From the NCBI RefSeq assembly GCF_030433675.1, contig NZ_JAROCB010000003.1, positions 124,001 through 188,000 of the forward strand: a stretch of 64,000 nucleotides of DNA, given 5' to 3'. The position numbers and the translations under genes are program-made. The notes under the pieces are model-generated. The model searched no databases, was not told the DNA's origin, and was given only the letters and a program-made list of their open reading frames with translations. Shown here one piece after another: positions 24,059-33,467 of the stretch (its first letter is position 1; the number at the start of each line of letters is the position of its first letter). This DNA comes from Leifsonia virtsii (GTDB taxonomy: Bacteria > Actinomycetota > Actinomycetes > Actinomycetales > Microbacteriaceae).

Positions 24059-25639
24059 TCAGGGTCCGGGCTTCGCCGGGGGGTTCACGAGGACGTCGTC
24101 GAAGGTCGCCTTCTCCTCAGGCGTCCGCTGATCCCAGCCCGGGCGTCTCGCCGCGTAGAAGATGAGCGGCGGGACGCCCAGCAGGATCACGACCACCCCC
24201 ACCAGAGCCGGGTACGCCCACCCCGGAGCCCCCTGCGCGAAGCCCGCCGGCGGCACGAAGCCGAGCAGGAAGGCCGCGAGGCACGCCAGGAAGCCGATCG
24301 TCGCGATCAGGCCCATCGCCGGCGTGCGGTAGGTGCGCTTCACTTGCGGGTGCGTACGGCGCAGGCGGATCGCCGCCGCGAACATCATCATGTACATGAT
24401 CAGGTACAGCGCCGCGGCCATATCGACCAGCAGGATGAACGCCGTGTTGATGTTGGGCACGAAGATGAACAGCGACGCGAGCAGCGTCACCACGATGCCC
24501 TGCACGCTCAGGATGCCGACCTGCACGCCCGCCTTGTTCCTGCGCTGCAGGAACGCCGGCAGGTAGCCGGAGCGCGCCGCCGCGAGCAGACCCCGGGACG
24601 GCCCCGCGATCCAGGTCACGACGGAGGCGAAGGCGCCGAGCGCGATCAGCAGCGAGATCACCGGGGTCGCCCAGTCCATCCCCCAGGCGTCGAAGAACGT
24701 CTTGAACGCCAGGTTGATGCCGGTGGTCAGGCCGAGCTCCGACGACGGCACCGCCACCGCGATGGCGATGGTCGGGAAGATGAAGATGCCGAGGATGAGG
24801 ATCGACGAGATGAGCACCGTCTTCGGATAGCCCTTCCCGGGGTTCTTCAGGTCGTTCGCGTGGACCGCGTTCACCTCCATGCCCGCGTAGGCGAGCACGT
24901 TCGACACGATGAGCACGATCGACGCGATCCCGGTGAACGGCGGGATGATCGCCGACGCCGTCAGCGGCGTCTCGCTGGTATGCCCTGTCCCCAGCCAGAT
25001 GGCCCCGAACAGGATCAGCAGCACTCCCGGGAAGATCGTGCCGGCGAGCCCCGACCACGACCCCACCTTGGCGAACAGGTTGCCGCCGCGCAGCGTGATG
25101 AACGTCGAGAACCAGTAGATGACCAGGATCACGATCGCGGTGTAGAAGCCGGAGTTCGCCAGGTTCGGGTCGAGGAAAACGAACGCCAGCGACGCGGCGA
25201 TGAACGCGATCTGCGTCGGATACCAGACCACGTTCTGCACCCACTGCAGCCAGATCGCCTGGAACCCCCAGCGCTCGCCGAACGCCATCCTGACCCAGGT
25301 GAACACGCCTCCCTTCCACCCGGTCGCGAGCTCGGCGGCGACCAGCGCCACCGGGATCAGGAAGAAGATCGCCGGGATGATGAACAGCGTGATCGACCCG
25401 AGCCCGTAGCCGGCCATGGCCGGGAGGCTGCGGAGGGACGCCACGGCCACCACCGTCAGCATGGCCAGCTGGGTGAGCGACATGAACTTGGTCGCGGTCG
25501 TCCCCGGCGCGCCGATGGCGGGCCTGTGCGGCACCGAGGCGAACGGGTGCGGCTTGACGTGGTCGGGAGACGGGGCCGGCGTTCCGTCGGCTCTGGTGTG
25601 CTGGGCCGCGGTCTTGCCGGGCTCACGTGTTGCGGTCAT
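24059..25639 (-). CDS. gadC: APC family amino acid antiporter, probable glutamate/GABA exchanger
   Basis: 526-residue permease with about 12 membrane helices and long polar N- and C-terminal tails. It is most likely the glutamate/GABA antiporter that works with glutamate decarboxylase: it imports glutamate and exports GABA, consuming a proton per cycle. The main argument is its place directly downstream of gadB on the same strand (67-bp gap). The charged C-terminal tail could play the pH-gating role described for E. coli GadC. Other APC substrates cannot be excluded. Its stop lies 3 bp past the convergent SDR stop. Confidence 0.85.
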   Translation of the reverse strand: MTATREPGKTAAQHTRADGTPAPSPDHVKPHPFASVPHRPAIGAPGTTATKFMSLTQLAMLTVVAVASLRSLPAMAGYGLGSITLFIIPAIFFLIPVALVAAELATGWKGGVFTWVRMAFGERWGFQAIWLQWVQNVVWYPTQIAFIAASLAFVFLDPNLANSGFYTAIVILVIYWFSTFITLRGGNLFAKVGSWSGLAGTIFPGVLLILFGAIWLGTGHTSETPLTASAIIPPFTGIASIVLIVSNVLAYAGMEVNAVHANDLKNPGKGYPKTVLISSILILGIFIFPTIAIAVAVPSSELGLTTGINLAFKTFFDAWGMDWATPVISLLIALGAFASVVTWIAGPSRGLLAAARSGYLPAFLQRRNKAGVQVGILSVQGIVVTLLASLFIFVPNINTAFILLVDMAAALYLIMYMMMFAAAIRLRRTHPQVKRTYRTPAMGLIATIGFLACLAAFLLGFVPPAGFAQGAPGWAYPALVGVVVILLGVPPLIFYAARRPGWDQRTPEEKATFDDVLVNPPAKPGP

Positions 25640-25706
25640 GGTGTCCTCCGCTGGGTACTCGGTCGGTAGTACTCGGTGAGCGGGCGCTCTCAGGGTGTTG
25701 GGCGGG

Positions 25707-27137
25707 TCAGTGGGTGAACGAGTGCACCTGACCCTCGGTCGGCATCGGGCTCTCGAGGGCGTCGAGATACTCGACGGCCTCCTGGATGTCGACGACGAGC
25801 GACTCGGCCAGGTTGTGGCTGAGTCCGTTGCGCACGACGATGCGCTGCACGGTGAGGTCGGTGAGGTCGTCCGGCATGGGGTAGGCCGGGATGAGCCACC
25901 CCTTCAGGCGCAGCCGCTCCGACAGGTGGTACAGGTTCCACTTGTCGGTGTGGCCCTTCTTCAGCTGCCACGCGAAAACCGGGATGTCGGAGCCGTCGTT
26001 CCACAGCTCGAACGCCGGCATCTTGGCGATCTCGCCCGAGAGGTAGAGGGCCACGTCCTGCGAGGCCTTCTGCACCCGGTAGTAGCCGTCGAAGCCGAGC
26101 CGCAGGAACAAGTAGTACTGCAGCAGCACCTGGGCGCCCGGCCGCGAGAAGTTGAGGGCGAAGGTCGGCATGTGGCCGCCGAGGTAGGTGACGTCGAACA
26201 CGAGGTCGGCCGGCAGGTCGCCGGCGGTGCGCCAGACCACCCAGCCGAGGCCCGGGTAGACCAGGCCGTACTTGTGGGCGGAGGTGCTGATCGAGACGAC
26301 GCGCGGTACACGGAAGTCCCACTCCAGGTCGGGCTGCAGGAAGGGTGCGATCATGCCGCCCGAGGCGCCGTCGACGTGGATCTTGACGTCGAGTCCGGTC
26401 TGCTCCTGGATGCGGTCGAGCGCCTTCGAGATCTCGGCGACCGGCTCGTACATCCCGGTGTAGGTGACGCCCATGATGGCGACCACCCCGATCGTGTTCT
26501 CGTCGACGTACTTCTCCAGCTCATGGCCGTCGAGCACCTTGTGCTCGTCGGTGATCGGCACGTAGCGCGGCTCCACGTCCCAGTAGTTGCAGAACTTCTC
26601 CCAGCACACCTGCACGGCGCTGGAGAGCACGAGGTTCGGCTTGTCGGTCGGCTTGCCCTCCGCCTTCCTGGCCAGCTGCCAGCGGCGCTTGAGGGCGAGG
26701 CCGCCGAGCATGCACGCCTCCGACGACCCGACGGTCGAGGTGCCGATGGCCTTCTCCGGGTCGGGCGCGTTCCACAGACCGGCCACGATCTTCCAGCAGC
26801 GCGTCTCGATCGCGGCGGTCTGCGGGTACTCGTCCTTGTCGATCATGTTCTTGTCGGCCGACTCGGCGTAGAGGCGGGCGGCGTGGTCGTCCATCCAGGT
26901 GCCGACGAAGGTGGCCAGGTTCAGGCGCGCGTTGCCGTCGAGCATCGACTCGTCGTGCACGATCTGGTACGCGGTCTCGGGCAGCGACTCGTTGTCGGGG
27001 ATGCGGTCCACCGGCAGGTCGGTGCTCTCCCCCGGGCGGGCGAAGATCGGGTTGAGCTGGGTCCGGTCGTTGATGCCGGTGTAGGCGGTGGTCGGGCCGT
27101 GGGCGGCGGCCGCCGCGCGCTCCTCTGCAATGGTCAT
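25707..27137 (-). CDS. gadB: Glutamate decarboxylase
   Basis: 476-residue PLP enzyme that converts glutamate to GABA and CO2 with uptake of a proton. The PLP lysine is K289 in STSAHKYGL, and the cofactor aspartate is in HVDGASGG. The overall length matches GadA/GadB (466 in E. coli). The C-terminus ends in histidine (HSFTH), as in GadB, where a C-terminal histidine closes the active site at neutral pH. The ATG at 27137 fits the conserved N-terminus. It is first gene of a gadB-gadC unit for acid resistance. Confidence 0.95.
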   Translation of the reverse strand: MTIAEERAAAAAHGPTTAYTGINDRTQLNPIFARPGESTDLPVDRIPDNESLPETAYQIVHDESMLDGNARLNLATFVGTWMDDHAARLYAESADKNMIDKDEYPQTAAIETRCWKIVAGLWNAPDPEKAIGTSTVGSSEACMLGGLALKRRWQLARKAEGKPTDKPNLVLSSAVQVCWEKFCNYWDVEPRYVPITDEHKVLDGHELEKYVDENTIGVVAIMGVTYTGMYEPVAEISKALDRIQEQTGLDVKIHVDGASGGMIAPFLQPDLEWDFRVPRVVSISTSAHKYGLVYPGLGWVVWRTAGDLPADLVFDVTYLGGHMPTFALNFSRPGAQVLLQYYLFLRLGFDGYYRVQKASQDVALYLSGEIAKMPAFELWNDGSDIPVFAWQLKKGHTDKWNLYHLSERLRLKGWLIPAYPMPDDLTDLTVQRIVVRNGLSHNLAESLVVDIQEAVEYLDALESPMPTEGQVHSFTH

Positions 27138-27315
27138 ACGGTTCGCTCCTCGTACGGCGCGAGCGTGCTCGCGCAGTGGATGTTCGCTTCTCGGCCGACG
27201 GCGGGCCATCCCTGGCGGGCCGGGGCAGGCTCACGGTAGGCCGATGGTCCCCGGCGTGGCTAGACACTTCCTGGCGGCGGACGGTGCGCAGCGGGCCAGG
27301 CGACCGCACACGGTG

Positions 27316-27693
27316 TCAGGAACCGGAGCGCGGGAGCGTGCCGATGGTCTTGCCGCTCTCGTCGAGCACGGTCATGGTGTCGCCCGAGACGTTGCCGGTC
27401 GCTGCTTTGCCGAGCCACTCGTCGACACCCTCGCACGCCATCATCGTGGAGGCGATGGACCCGAAGGTGATCTCGTTCCCGTCGATCTGGCCCTGTCCGC
27501 TCAGGCGGTTGCAGCCGTCACTGCCGGAGAACGTCCCGTCGTTCTCGATGTTCAGGTTCGGCTGGCCGGACGCGGTCGAGCCCCACATCCCGACGACCTT
27601 CGCGCCGCTCGGGGTGCCCGCGCACCCCGCGAGCAGCAGGACGACGGCGAGCGCGGCGGCCGCGCGGACGGTGCGGCGATGCTGCTGCTGCAT
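27316..27693 (-). CDS. META domain (HslJ-like) lipoprotein
   Basis: 125-residue exported lipoprotein. The signal peptide ends with a lipobox and lipidated C24 (LLAGC). The mature part is a META domain, marked by GCNRLSGQ and TMMACEGVDEWL, which contain the two family cysteines. META domains occur in HslJ and other stress-related envelope proteins, with no known catalysis. It is transcribed from the gad side but separated from gadB by 178 bp, so it is probably its own unit. Confidence 0.87.
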   Translation of the reverse strand: MQQQHRRTVRAAAALAVVLLLAGCAGTPSGAKVVGMWGSTASGQPNLNIENDGTFSGSDGCNRLSGQGQIDGNEITFGSIASTMMACEGVDEWLGKAATGNVSGDTMTVLDESGKTIGTLPRSGS

Positions 27694-27769
27694 GGATGCC
27701 TCCCCCTGGTCCTCGGGGGAAGGCTAGCGCCGCGGGCCCGGTGCGCGACAGGGGTCTTCTCGCCCGGAG

Positions 27770-28456
27770 TCAGTCGGCGGGGGCGAGCACTTCGTCCACG
27801 ATCGCCAGGAGCTCGGGGCGGGCCAGGATGCGGAAGTGGCCGCCGACGTCCAATTCGATGTTCCGCGCGCCGTCGAGGCGGCTGCCGCCGGGCACGTGCG
27901 GGTCGAACCAGCCCCAGACGGAGACGATCCGCGCGTTGACGGCGCGGTTGACGGCGAGTCGCAGGATGCCGGGCGAGCTCGGGAGGAGGGCGCGCATGCT
28001 GGGGACCGGGATGAGTGCGGCGAGGGCGGACCCCGCGTACGGCGTGGCGACGGTGACGGCGCCGCGGATGCGGGGGCCGGTCTCCGGCATCCCCATCAGG
28101 TACTTGGCCACCAGGCCGCCCTTGCTGTGGGCTACGACGACGACGTCGGTGAGGTCGTGCTCCTCCAGGTGGGCGCGGACGAGGTCGGCGGCCTGCGCGA
28201 CGGACATGCGGTTGTCCTCCAGCGCGGTGACGACGTGCACCGGGTGACCGGCGGCGTGGATGTGCTCGGCGAGCGGACGCAGGAACCGCCAGGTCTCGAA
28301 GATGCCGGGCAACAGGACGACCGGAGCGCGGGTGCCCTCGCCGGCGACGAGGGCGTCCGGCGTGCTCCGGTCGAACGCGGCCCGGAGCTGGTGGCGGCCG
28401 GCGTACAGGTAGTCGAGCAGGACGACGCCGGCGCGGCGGAGCAGCGTGCGCCTCAT
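27770..28456 (-). CDS. Alpha/beta hydrolase, lipase/PGAP1-like
   Basis: 228-residue hydrolase with the nucleophile S111 in VAHSKGGLVAKY and an oxyanion segment VVLLPGIFETW. The catalytic histidine is in DVGGHFRIL. The pattern resembles triacylglycerol lipases and PGAP1-like esterases. Its ATG overlaps the stop of the upstream hydrolase gene by 4 bp, so both are made together. The substrate is unknown. Confidence 0.85.
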   Translation of the reverse strand: MRRTLLRRAGVVLLDYLYAGRHQLRAAFDRSTPDALVAGEGTRAPVVLLPGIFETWRFLRPLAEHIHAAGHPVHVVTALEDNRMSVAQAADLVRAHLEEHDLTDVVVVAHSKGGLVAKYLMGMPETGPRIRGAVTVATPYAGSALAALIPVPSMRALLPSSPGILRLAVNRAVNARIVSVWGWFDPHVPGGSRLDGARNIELDVGGHFRILARPELLAIVDEVLAPAD

Positions 28457-29211
28457 GGCCGCACGCGTGCGGTGTCGGCGATGAGCGCGGCGGTGCGCCA
28501 CGGCGCGCCGTGCATGACGAGGTGGGCGACGCCGGGGATGCGCGTCGCGGCCCCGCCGGTGCGCTCCGCAAGCCGGGCGACCCAATCGTCGCGGGCGATC
28601 GGGTCGCGGCCGCCGCGAAGCACGATGACGGGCACGTCGATCCGCTCCACCTCCTCCTCGATGCGGTACTCCAGCATGGCCGGAAGCGTAGCCAGGTACC
28701 AGGCGATGCCGCAGTGCAGGTAGTCGCCGATCACGATGCGGTTGCCGCGGGCGTCCTCGCGGAAGATGTCGAGCCCGAGCAGGGTGCCCGCCCGCAGCGG
28801 ATTGCGGTCCTCCGGCGCCATCACCGGCCCGAGCAGGGCGACCGCCCGGACCAGGTCCGGACGGCTGCCCGCCAGCGAGACGGCGACCTGGGTGCCCATC
28901 GAGTGCCCGACGATGACGGCGTCCGCGATTCCGAGCCGGTCGAGCACGACCGCGACCGAGGCCGCGAAGTCGGCGATGCCGAGCGGATGCGGCGGCCGTT
29001 CGGGCTTCGCGCGCCCGAACCCGGGCAGGTCGACCGCGAGCACCCGCCCCTCCTCGGCGAGCGCGGGGACGAGCCGCTCGAAGTACCGCGAGCTGACGCC
29101 GATCCCGTGCACGAGAACGAAGGTCGGGCGGTCGGGAGCGGGGTCGGAGCCAGTGTCCACCGTGACGACCGCCCGCGGCGGGTGGGCAGGATCGCGGCGG
29201 CGGTCGGTCAC
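28453..29211 (-). CDS. Alpha/beta hydrolase
   Basis: 252-residue serine hydrolase. The oxyanion HGIG motif is at about residue 35, the nucleophile is S104 in VGHSMGTQVA, and the acid is in RGGRDPIA. The final histidine is in GVAHLVMH. It is the first gene of a two-hydrolase operon, overlapping the next by ATGA. Two fused-function hydrolases of this kind may act on the same ester, which is inference. Confidence 0.87.
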   Translation of the reverse strand: MTDRRRDPAHPPRAVVTVDTGSDPAPDRPTFVLVHGIGVSSRYFERLVPALAEEGRVLAVDLPGFGRAKPERPPHPLGIADFAASVAVVLDRLGIADAVIVGHSMGTQVAVSLAGSRPDLVRAVALLGPVMAPEDRNPLRAGTLLGLDIFREDARGNRIVIGDYLHCGIAWYLATLPAMLEYRIEEEVERIDVPVIVLRGGRDPIARDDWVARLAERTGGAATRIPGVAHLVMHGAPWRTAALIADTARVRP

Positions 29212-29263
29212 CCCTCCACGGTACCCGCAACCGCTTGAAACCCCCGGCGACCGGGGTAGCTGT

Positions 29264-29273
29264 GGGGGGGGGG
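29264..29273 (+). repeat. G10 homopolymer upstream of the ChaB-like gene
   Basis: Ten consecutive G lie in the divergent gap between the hydrolase and ChaB-like genes, 52 bp before the ChaB-like ATG. Such tracts are prone to slippage and, when placed near a promoter, can alter spacing. Confidence 0.6.
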
Positions 29274-29324
29274 AAGCAGCGGGGCCACTAGCCCCGCCCG
29301 ACGCGGAAGGAGTACGACAGGATC

Positions 29325-29726
29325 ATGCCAGCATCCGAGGAGCTGCCCTCCACCCTCGAGCGCTCGGAGAAGCACGCCCAGGCCCTGTGGTCGAAGGCGC
29401 ACGACTCCGCAGTGAAGGAGTACGGAGAGGGCGAGCGCGCGCACCGCACGGCGTTCGCCGCGCTCAAGCACGAATACGAGAAGGTCGGCGACCACTGGGA
29501 GCGCAAGGCCGAGAACGGGCCCTCCGACCGCAAGGCGGAGGGCGGCCGCGACACGAACGCCCCCACCGAGGAGGGCGTCGACGCCAACGCCTCCAAGGCG
29601 CACCTGCTCGACATCGCCAAGCGGCTCGACATCTCCGGCCGCACCAGGATGACGAAGGACGAGCTGGTCGACGAGATCAAGAAGGCCAACCGGCGGGAGA
29701 CCGCCGCGTCGCGGAAGAAGGGCTGA
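29325..29726 (+). CDS. ChaB/Rho-N domain protein
   Basis: 133-residue charged protein. Residues 5-60 resemble ChaB (a short cation-transport-regulator-like domain with LPSTLERSEKHAQALWSKAHDS), and the C-terminal 92-128 segment (KAHLLDIAKRLDISGRTRMTKDELVDEI) is a Rho N-terminal-like or SAP-like helical motif that may bind nucleic acid. The combination is common in actinobacteria and of unknown function. GGAAGGAG before the ATG is a strong ribosome binding site. The small membrane protein starts 2 bp downstream. Confidence 0.85.
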   Translation: MPASEELPSTLERSEKHAQALWSKAHDSAVKEYGEGERAHRTAFAALKHEYEKVGDHWERKAENGPSDRKAEGGRDTNAPTEEGVDANASKAHLLDIAKRLDISGRTRMTKDELVDEIKKANRRETAASRKKG

Positions 29727-29728
29727 CC

Positions 29729-29902
29729 ATGGGCGACGTTCTCGCATTCATCGGATGCTTCATCCTGTTCCTGCTCGGGCTGTTCCTCTTTGGGCTGGCG
29801 CCGACCCTCCCCTCCTGGGAGGGCGTGGTCTTCTTCGGCGGGATCGTCTGCATCGCGCTCTCGTTCGGCATCCCCGTGGGGGTGCTCGGCCGCACCGAGT
29901 GA
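29729..29902 (+). CDS. Small membrane protein, 57 residues
   Basis: 57-residue protein with two membrane helices (about 4-24 and 33-53) and no catalytic motif. The ATG at 29729 lies 2 bp after the ChaB/Rho-N stop, so the pair is co-translated. No function is recognised. Confidence 0.75.
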   Translation: MGDVLAFIGCFILFLLGLFLFGLAPTLPSWEGVVFFGGIVCIALSFGIPVGVLGRTE

Positions 29903-29945
29903 GCAGCCCTCCCGCTCCCGCGCGGACGGGCGTACCGTCTGTCGC

Positions 29946-30884
29946 ATGTCCGAGCTGACCCGGCTGCGGAGTTCGACCTCCGACCCGGCCGAGGCGGACG
30001 CGCTCCTCGCCGCGTCCGGAGGCCGGTTCGCGTTCGCGTCAGAACCCGACGCGGGATTCTCGTTCGACGTCGACCAGATCGTCGACCCGTCGTTCTCGGT
30101 CGCCCGCTACGCGATCGGCGGCGAGTGGGAGACCTCGGGCGAGTTCGAGGACCTCTGCATCGTCAACGTGACCGGCGGCTCCTACCGCTGGGAGATCGAC
30201 GGAGACCGGGCGGATGCGACGCGGTCGCCGTTCCTGATCCGGCCGGGCCACGACTTCATGTGCCAGGCGGTGAACGCCGACATCGTCAACATCTACCTCT
30301 CCCCCGCGACGCTGCGCGACGTCGCGCGCACGACGTTCGGCGACGAGCACCTGGAGGTCGTCTTCGACGCGCCGGGCACGCTCGGCCCGCTGCACTCCGA
30401 CTACATGCTGACCGCGGCGACGGTCGCGGCCGAATACATGGATGCGGGCACCTTCCGCCACCCGCTCGTGCGGGCCAGCCTGTTCCACACTCTGGCCCTC
30501 GCGGCCCTGAAGTGCTTCCCGCTGAGCTCCGACCCGCGGGAGAAGGACGTCACGCCTGCCGGGCAGCTGTGGCGGTTCCGGCGCGGCGCCCGGTTCATCG
30601 AGGACCACGCCTCGCTCCCGATCACGGTGCTCGACGTCGCGGAAGCGGCCGGCGCCACGATGGCGCAACTGGAGGCGGCCTTCCGCACCCACGCGTCCAC
30701 CAGCGCCCGCGGCTACCTGCAACGGGTGCGGCTGTCGGCGGCCCACGACGAGATCGCCGCCTCCGGCCCCGCCACCGACCTGGTGGAGCTGGCGGCGCGC
30801 TGGGGGTTCGCCGACGTCGACCGGTTCTCCCGCCGCTATCGCGACGCGTACGGCGAGACCCCCGAATCGGCGCTCCTACGCTGA
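29946..30884 (+). CDS. AraC family transcriptional regulator
   Basis: 312-residue regulator with an AraC-binding-like N-terminal domain and a C-terminal double helix-turn-helix (about 215-312, with LVELAARWGFADVDRFSRRYRDAYGETP). This last part is the usual second HTH and signature. It ends 43 bp before a fold-type decarboxylase gene on the same strand and may control it. The effector is unknown. Confidence 0.92.
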   Translation: MSELTRLRSSTSDPAEADALLAASGGRFAFASEPDAGFSFDVDQIVDPSFSVARYAIGGEWETSGEFEDLCIVNVTGGSYRWEIDGDRADATRSPFLIRPGHDFMCQAVNADIVNIYLSPATLRDVARTTFGDEHLEVVFDAPGTLGPLHSDYMLTAATVAAEYMDAGTFRHPLVRASLFHTLALAALKCFPLSSDPREKDVTPAGQLWRFRRGARFIEDHASLPITVLDVAEAAGATMAQLEAAFRTHASTSARGYLQRVRLSAAHDEIAASGPATDLVELAARWGFADVDRFSRRYRDAYGETPESALLR

Positions 30885-30927
30885 CCGGCCCTGCCCTCTC
30901 CGCTCGGAACGGTGTACCGCGTGGAGC

Positions 30928-32406
30928 ATGGATCACACGCAAGCGCCCGTGCTGGACGCGCTGGCCGACTACCACCGCCTCGACCGCCTCGGCTTCACGC
31001 CGCCATCGCACCGGCAGGGCCGCGGACGCGGCGTCGACGACCGCGTCGCGGCGGTGCTGGGCGGCGCGCTCCGGGAGGACGTGCTCGCCACCGCCGGCCT
31101 CGACGATCGGAAGTCGTCCAACGGCTACCTGTCCACCGCGGAGGAGCTCATGGCCGACGCCGTCGGCGCCGACCGGGCCTTCTTCTCCACCTGCGGCAGC
31201 TCGCTCTCGGTGAAGGCCGCCATCCTCGCCGTCACCCGCGGCGAGGGCGAGCTCATCATCGGACGGGACGCGCACAAGTCCACCGTCGCCGGCCTCGTCC
31301 TCTCCGGCCTGCAGCCGCGGTGGGCCTCACCGCGCTACGACGAGGACCAGCACATCGCGCACCCGCCGGGCCCCGAGGAGTACGAGCGGATGTGGCAGCG
31401 CCACCCCGACGCCTCCGCGGCCATCGTCACCAGCCCGACGCCCTACGGCACCTGCGGCGACCTGCAGGCCATCGTCGAGGTCTGCCACGCACACGGCAAG
31501 CCGGTCATCGTCGACGAGGCCTGGGGCGCGCACCTCCCGTTCCACGACGACCTGCCGACCTGGGCGATGGATGCGGGCGCCGACATCTGCGTGGTCAGCG
31601 TCCACAAGATGGGCATCGGGTTCGAGCAGGGGTCGGTCTACCACCTCCAGGGGTCGCTCGTGGACCCGATCCGGCTCTCGCAGTGCGCCGACGTCCTCGC
31701 GACCACCAGCTCCAACGTGCTGCTGTATGCGGCCATCGACGGCTGGCGCCGGCAGATGGTGCAGCACGGGACGCAGCTGATCGGCGACGCCCTCGCGCTC
31801 ACCGCGCGGACGCGGCAGGCCATCGAGCGCATCCCGGGCCTCCACGTGCTGCACGACGAACTGCTGTCGGAGGAGGCGTCGCACGACTACGACCCGATGC
31901 ACGTGCTGATCGACGTGAAGGAGCTCGGCGTCTCCGGCTACCAGGTCGCCGACTGGCTGCGCGCGGAGCACCGCATCGACGTCGGCATCAACGACCACCG
32001 CCGCGTCGAGGCGACGATGTCGATCGCCGACGACGACGAGACCGCCGGCCGATTGCTCGCGGCGCTGGAGCAGCTGCCCGACGCCGCGAAGGGGATGCCG
32101 GAGCCGCCGGCGGTCGCCCTCCCGACCGCGAAGGATCTGGAGCCGGTGATGGCCGCCCTGCCGCGGGACGCCTTCTTCGGCCCGGTGGAGACCGTCCCGG
32201 CGGAGCAGGCGGCCGGCCGGGTCGCCGCCGAGCAGGTCACACCGTATCCTCCCGGGATCCCCGCGCTGCTGCCCGGCGCGAAGATCGACCAGGCGATCGT
32301 CGACTACCTGCGCACGGGCCTCGCGGCCGGGATGGTCATCCCCGATGCGGCGGACCCGAGCCTCGAGACGTTGCGGGTGGCCCGGGCCCTGCCGCACGAG
32401 GAGTGA
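30928..32406 (+). CDS. Orn/Lys/Arg decarboxylase family protein
   Basis: 492-residue PLP-dependent protein of the Orn/Lys/Arg decarboxylase major domain. The PLP lysine is K227 in VSVHKMGIGFEQGS, and the cofactor aspartate is D196 in VDEAWGAHL. Residues 380-492 form the C-terminal domain. It lacks the N-terminal receiver-like wing domain of E. coli AdiA/CadA, matching the shorter biosynthetic/actinobacterial type. It makes a polyamine or diamine while consuming a proton, and with gadB it strengthens an acid-stress theme. Which amino acid it uses is not known. Confidence 0.88.
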   Translation: MDHTQAPVLDALADYHRLDRLGFTPPSHRQGRGRGVDDRVAAVLGGALREDVLATAGLDDRKSSNGYLSTAEELMADAVGADRAFFSTCGSSLSVKAAILAVTRGEGELIIGRDAHKSTVAGLVLSGLQPRWASPRYDEDQHIAHPPGPEEYERMWQRHPDASAAIVTSPTPYGTCGDLQAIVEVCHAHGKPVIVDEAWGAHLPFHDDLPTWAMDAGADICVVSVHKMGIGFEQGSVYHLQGSLVDPIRLSQCADVLATTSSNVLLYAAIDGWRRQMVQHGTQLIGDALALTARTRQAIERIPGLHVLHDELLSEEASHDYDPMHVLIDVKELGVSGYQVADWLRAEHRIDVGINDHRRVEATMSIADDDETAGRLLAALEQLPDAAKGMPEPPAVALPTAKDLEPVMAALPRDAFFGPVETVPAEQAAGRVAAEQVTPYPPGIPALLPGAKIDQAIVDYLRTGLAAGMVIPDAADPSLETLRVARALPHEE

Positions 32407-32479
32407 CCACCACCCCGTCTCGGAGCCGACCCCGTGCGCGCGGACGATAGAGTCGACCGGGAAACACAGAGGGGGAACT

Positions 32480-33442
32480 GTGGACGAACGCACCGACGCG
32501 ACGACGGAACCGCCCGCGCCGCCCTACGTCAGGGGCGCCGCGACGATCGGGGGAGGGCTGGCACTCGGCGCCGCCTCCGCGCTGCTCGGGCTCGCGCCCT
32601 GGCTGGTGACGGGCGCCCGGCTGCCGCTGCAGAACCTCTGGCGGCGCGACGTCCTTCCCGACGCCATGCCGGTCGCCCTGCTGCCGATCAGCCAGTACTA
32701 CTCGACCCGCATCCTGGTGATGCTGCTCATCGGCGGCGTCCTCGCCGGGTTCGTGGCAAGGCTGCTCCGGCGCCGGTTCCCGACGACGGACTGGGCGACT
32801 GCGGTGGGCATCCTGGCCGTGCAGGCGATCGCGACGGTCCAGGCCTTCGCGGTCGTGGCCGAGGGACTGGGCCTCGCGGCACCCGGAGCCGACGCACGGG
32901 CCTGGCTGTACTTCGCGGGGATGCTCGGCGGCACCATTGTGTCGCTCGCTCTGGCGCAGGCGCTCTTCTGGCTGATCTCGCGTCGCTCGGTCGCGCCGGC
33001 GGCGCTCGGCCTGGCCCTCGCCGCTGTCCCGTTCGCGTCGTGGCTGCTGGTGCTCGTCGTCTTCGTCAGCGGCCCGACCGGGCCGCCGCTCCTCGTCGGC
33101 GAACTGTACCGCTGGCTGCCCTCATTGATCGTGGGCGCCGCCCTGGGCTGGTGCGGCGTCGTGCCGTTGCGGCGACTCGGCGTCTGGGCGGTCGGTCTAC
33201 TGACGATGTTCGTCACGCCTGCTGTGCTGACGGCCTCCGCGTACGCGCTCGGCATGCGGGTACTCGACGGCGACCTCAGGGAGATGGCGGGTGCCGCCGT
33301 CCAGATCTTCCCGCGGGCACTCGTCCCCGGCGCCGCGCCGACCGTCCTCGCACTGCTCGTGGCCGCCGCTGTCACGGCCGTGCGCTGGGCGATCGCGCGC
33401 CGGCGGACCGAGACGCCCGCCGGAGGCCGCGCCGAGGCGTAG
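32480..33442 (+). CDS. Hypothetical membrane protein
   Basis: 320-residue integral membrane protein with about eight hydrophobic helices and a short polar N-terminus. I do not recognise the family. The GTG at 32480 follows a GAGGGGGAA ribosome binding site. It stands alone between the decarboxylase (74 bp upstream) and the convergent manganese catalase. Confidence 0.8.
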   Translation: MDERTDATTEPPAPPYVRGAATIGGGLALGAASALLGLAPWLVTGARLPLQNLWRRDVLPDAMPVALLPISQYYSTRILVMLLIGGVLAGFVARLLRRRFPTTDWATAVGILAVQAIATVQAFAVVAEGLGLAAPGADARAWLYFAGMLGGTIVSLALAQALFWLISRRSVAPAALGLALAAVPFASWLLVLVVFVSGPTGPPLLVGELYRWLPSLIVGAALGWCGVVPLRRLGVWAVGLLTMFVTPAVLTASAYALGMRVLDGDLREMAGAAVQIFPRALVPGAAPTVLALLVAAAVTAVRWAIARRRTETPAGGRAEA

Positions 33443-33467
33443 CGCTCCGGCGGCGCGCCGTGCGTCG

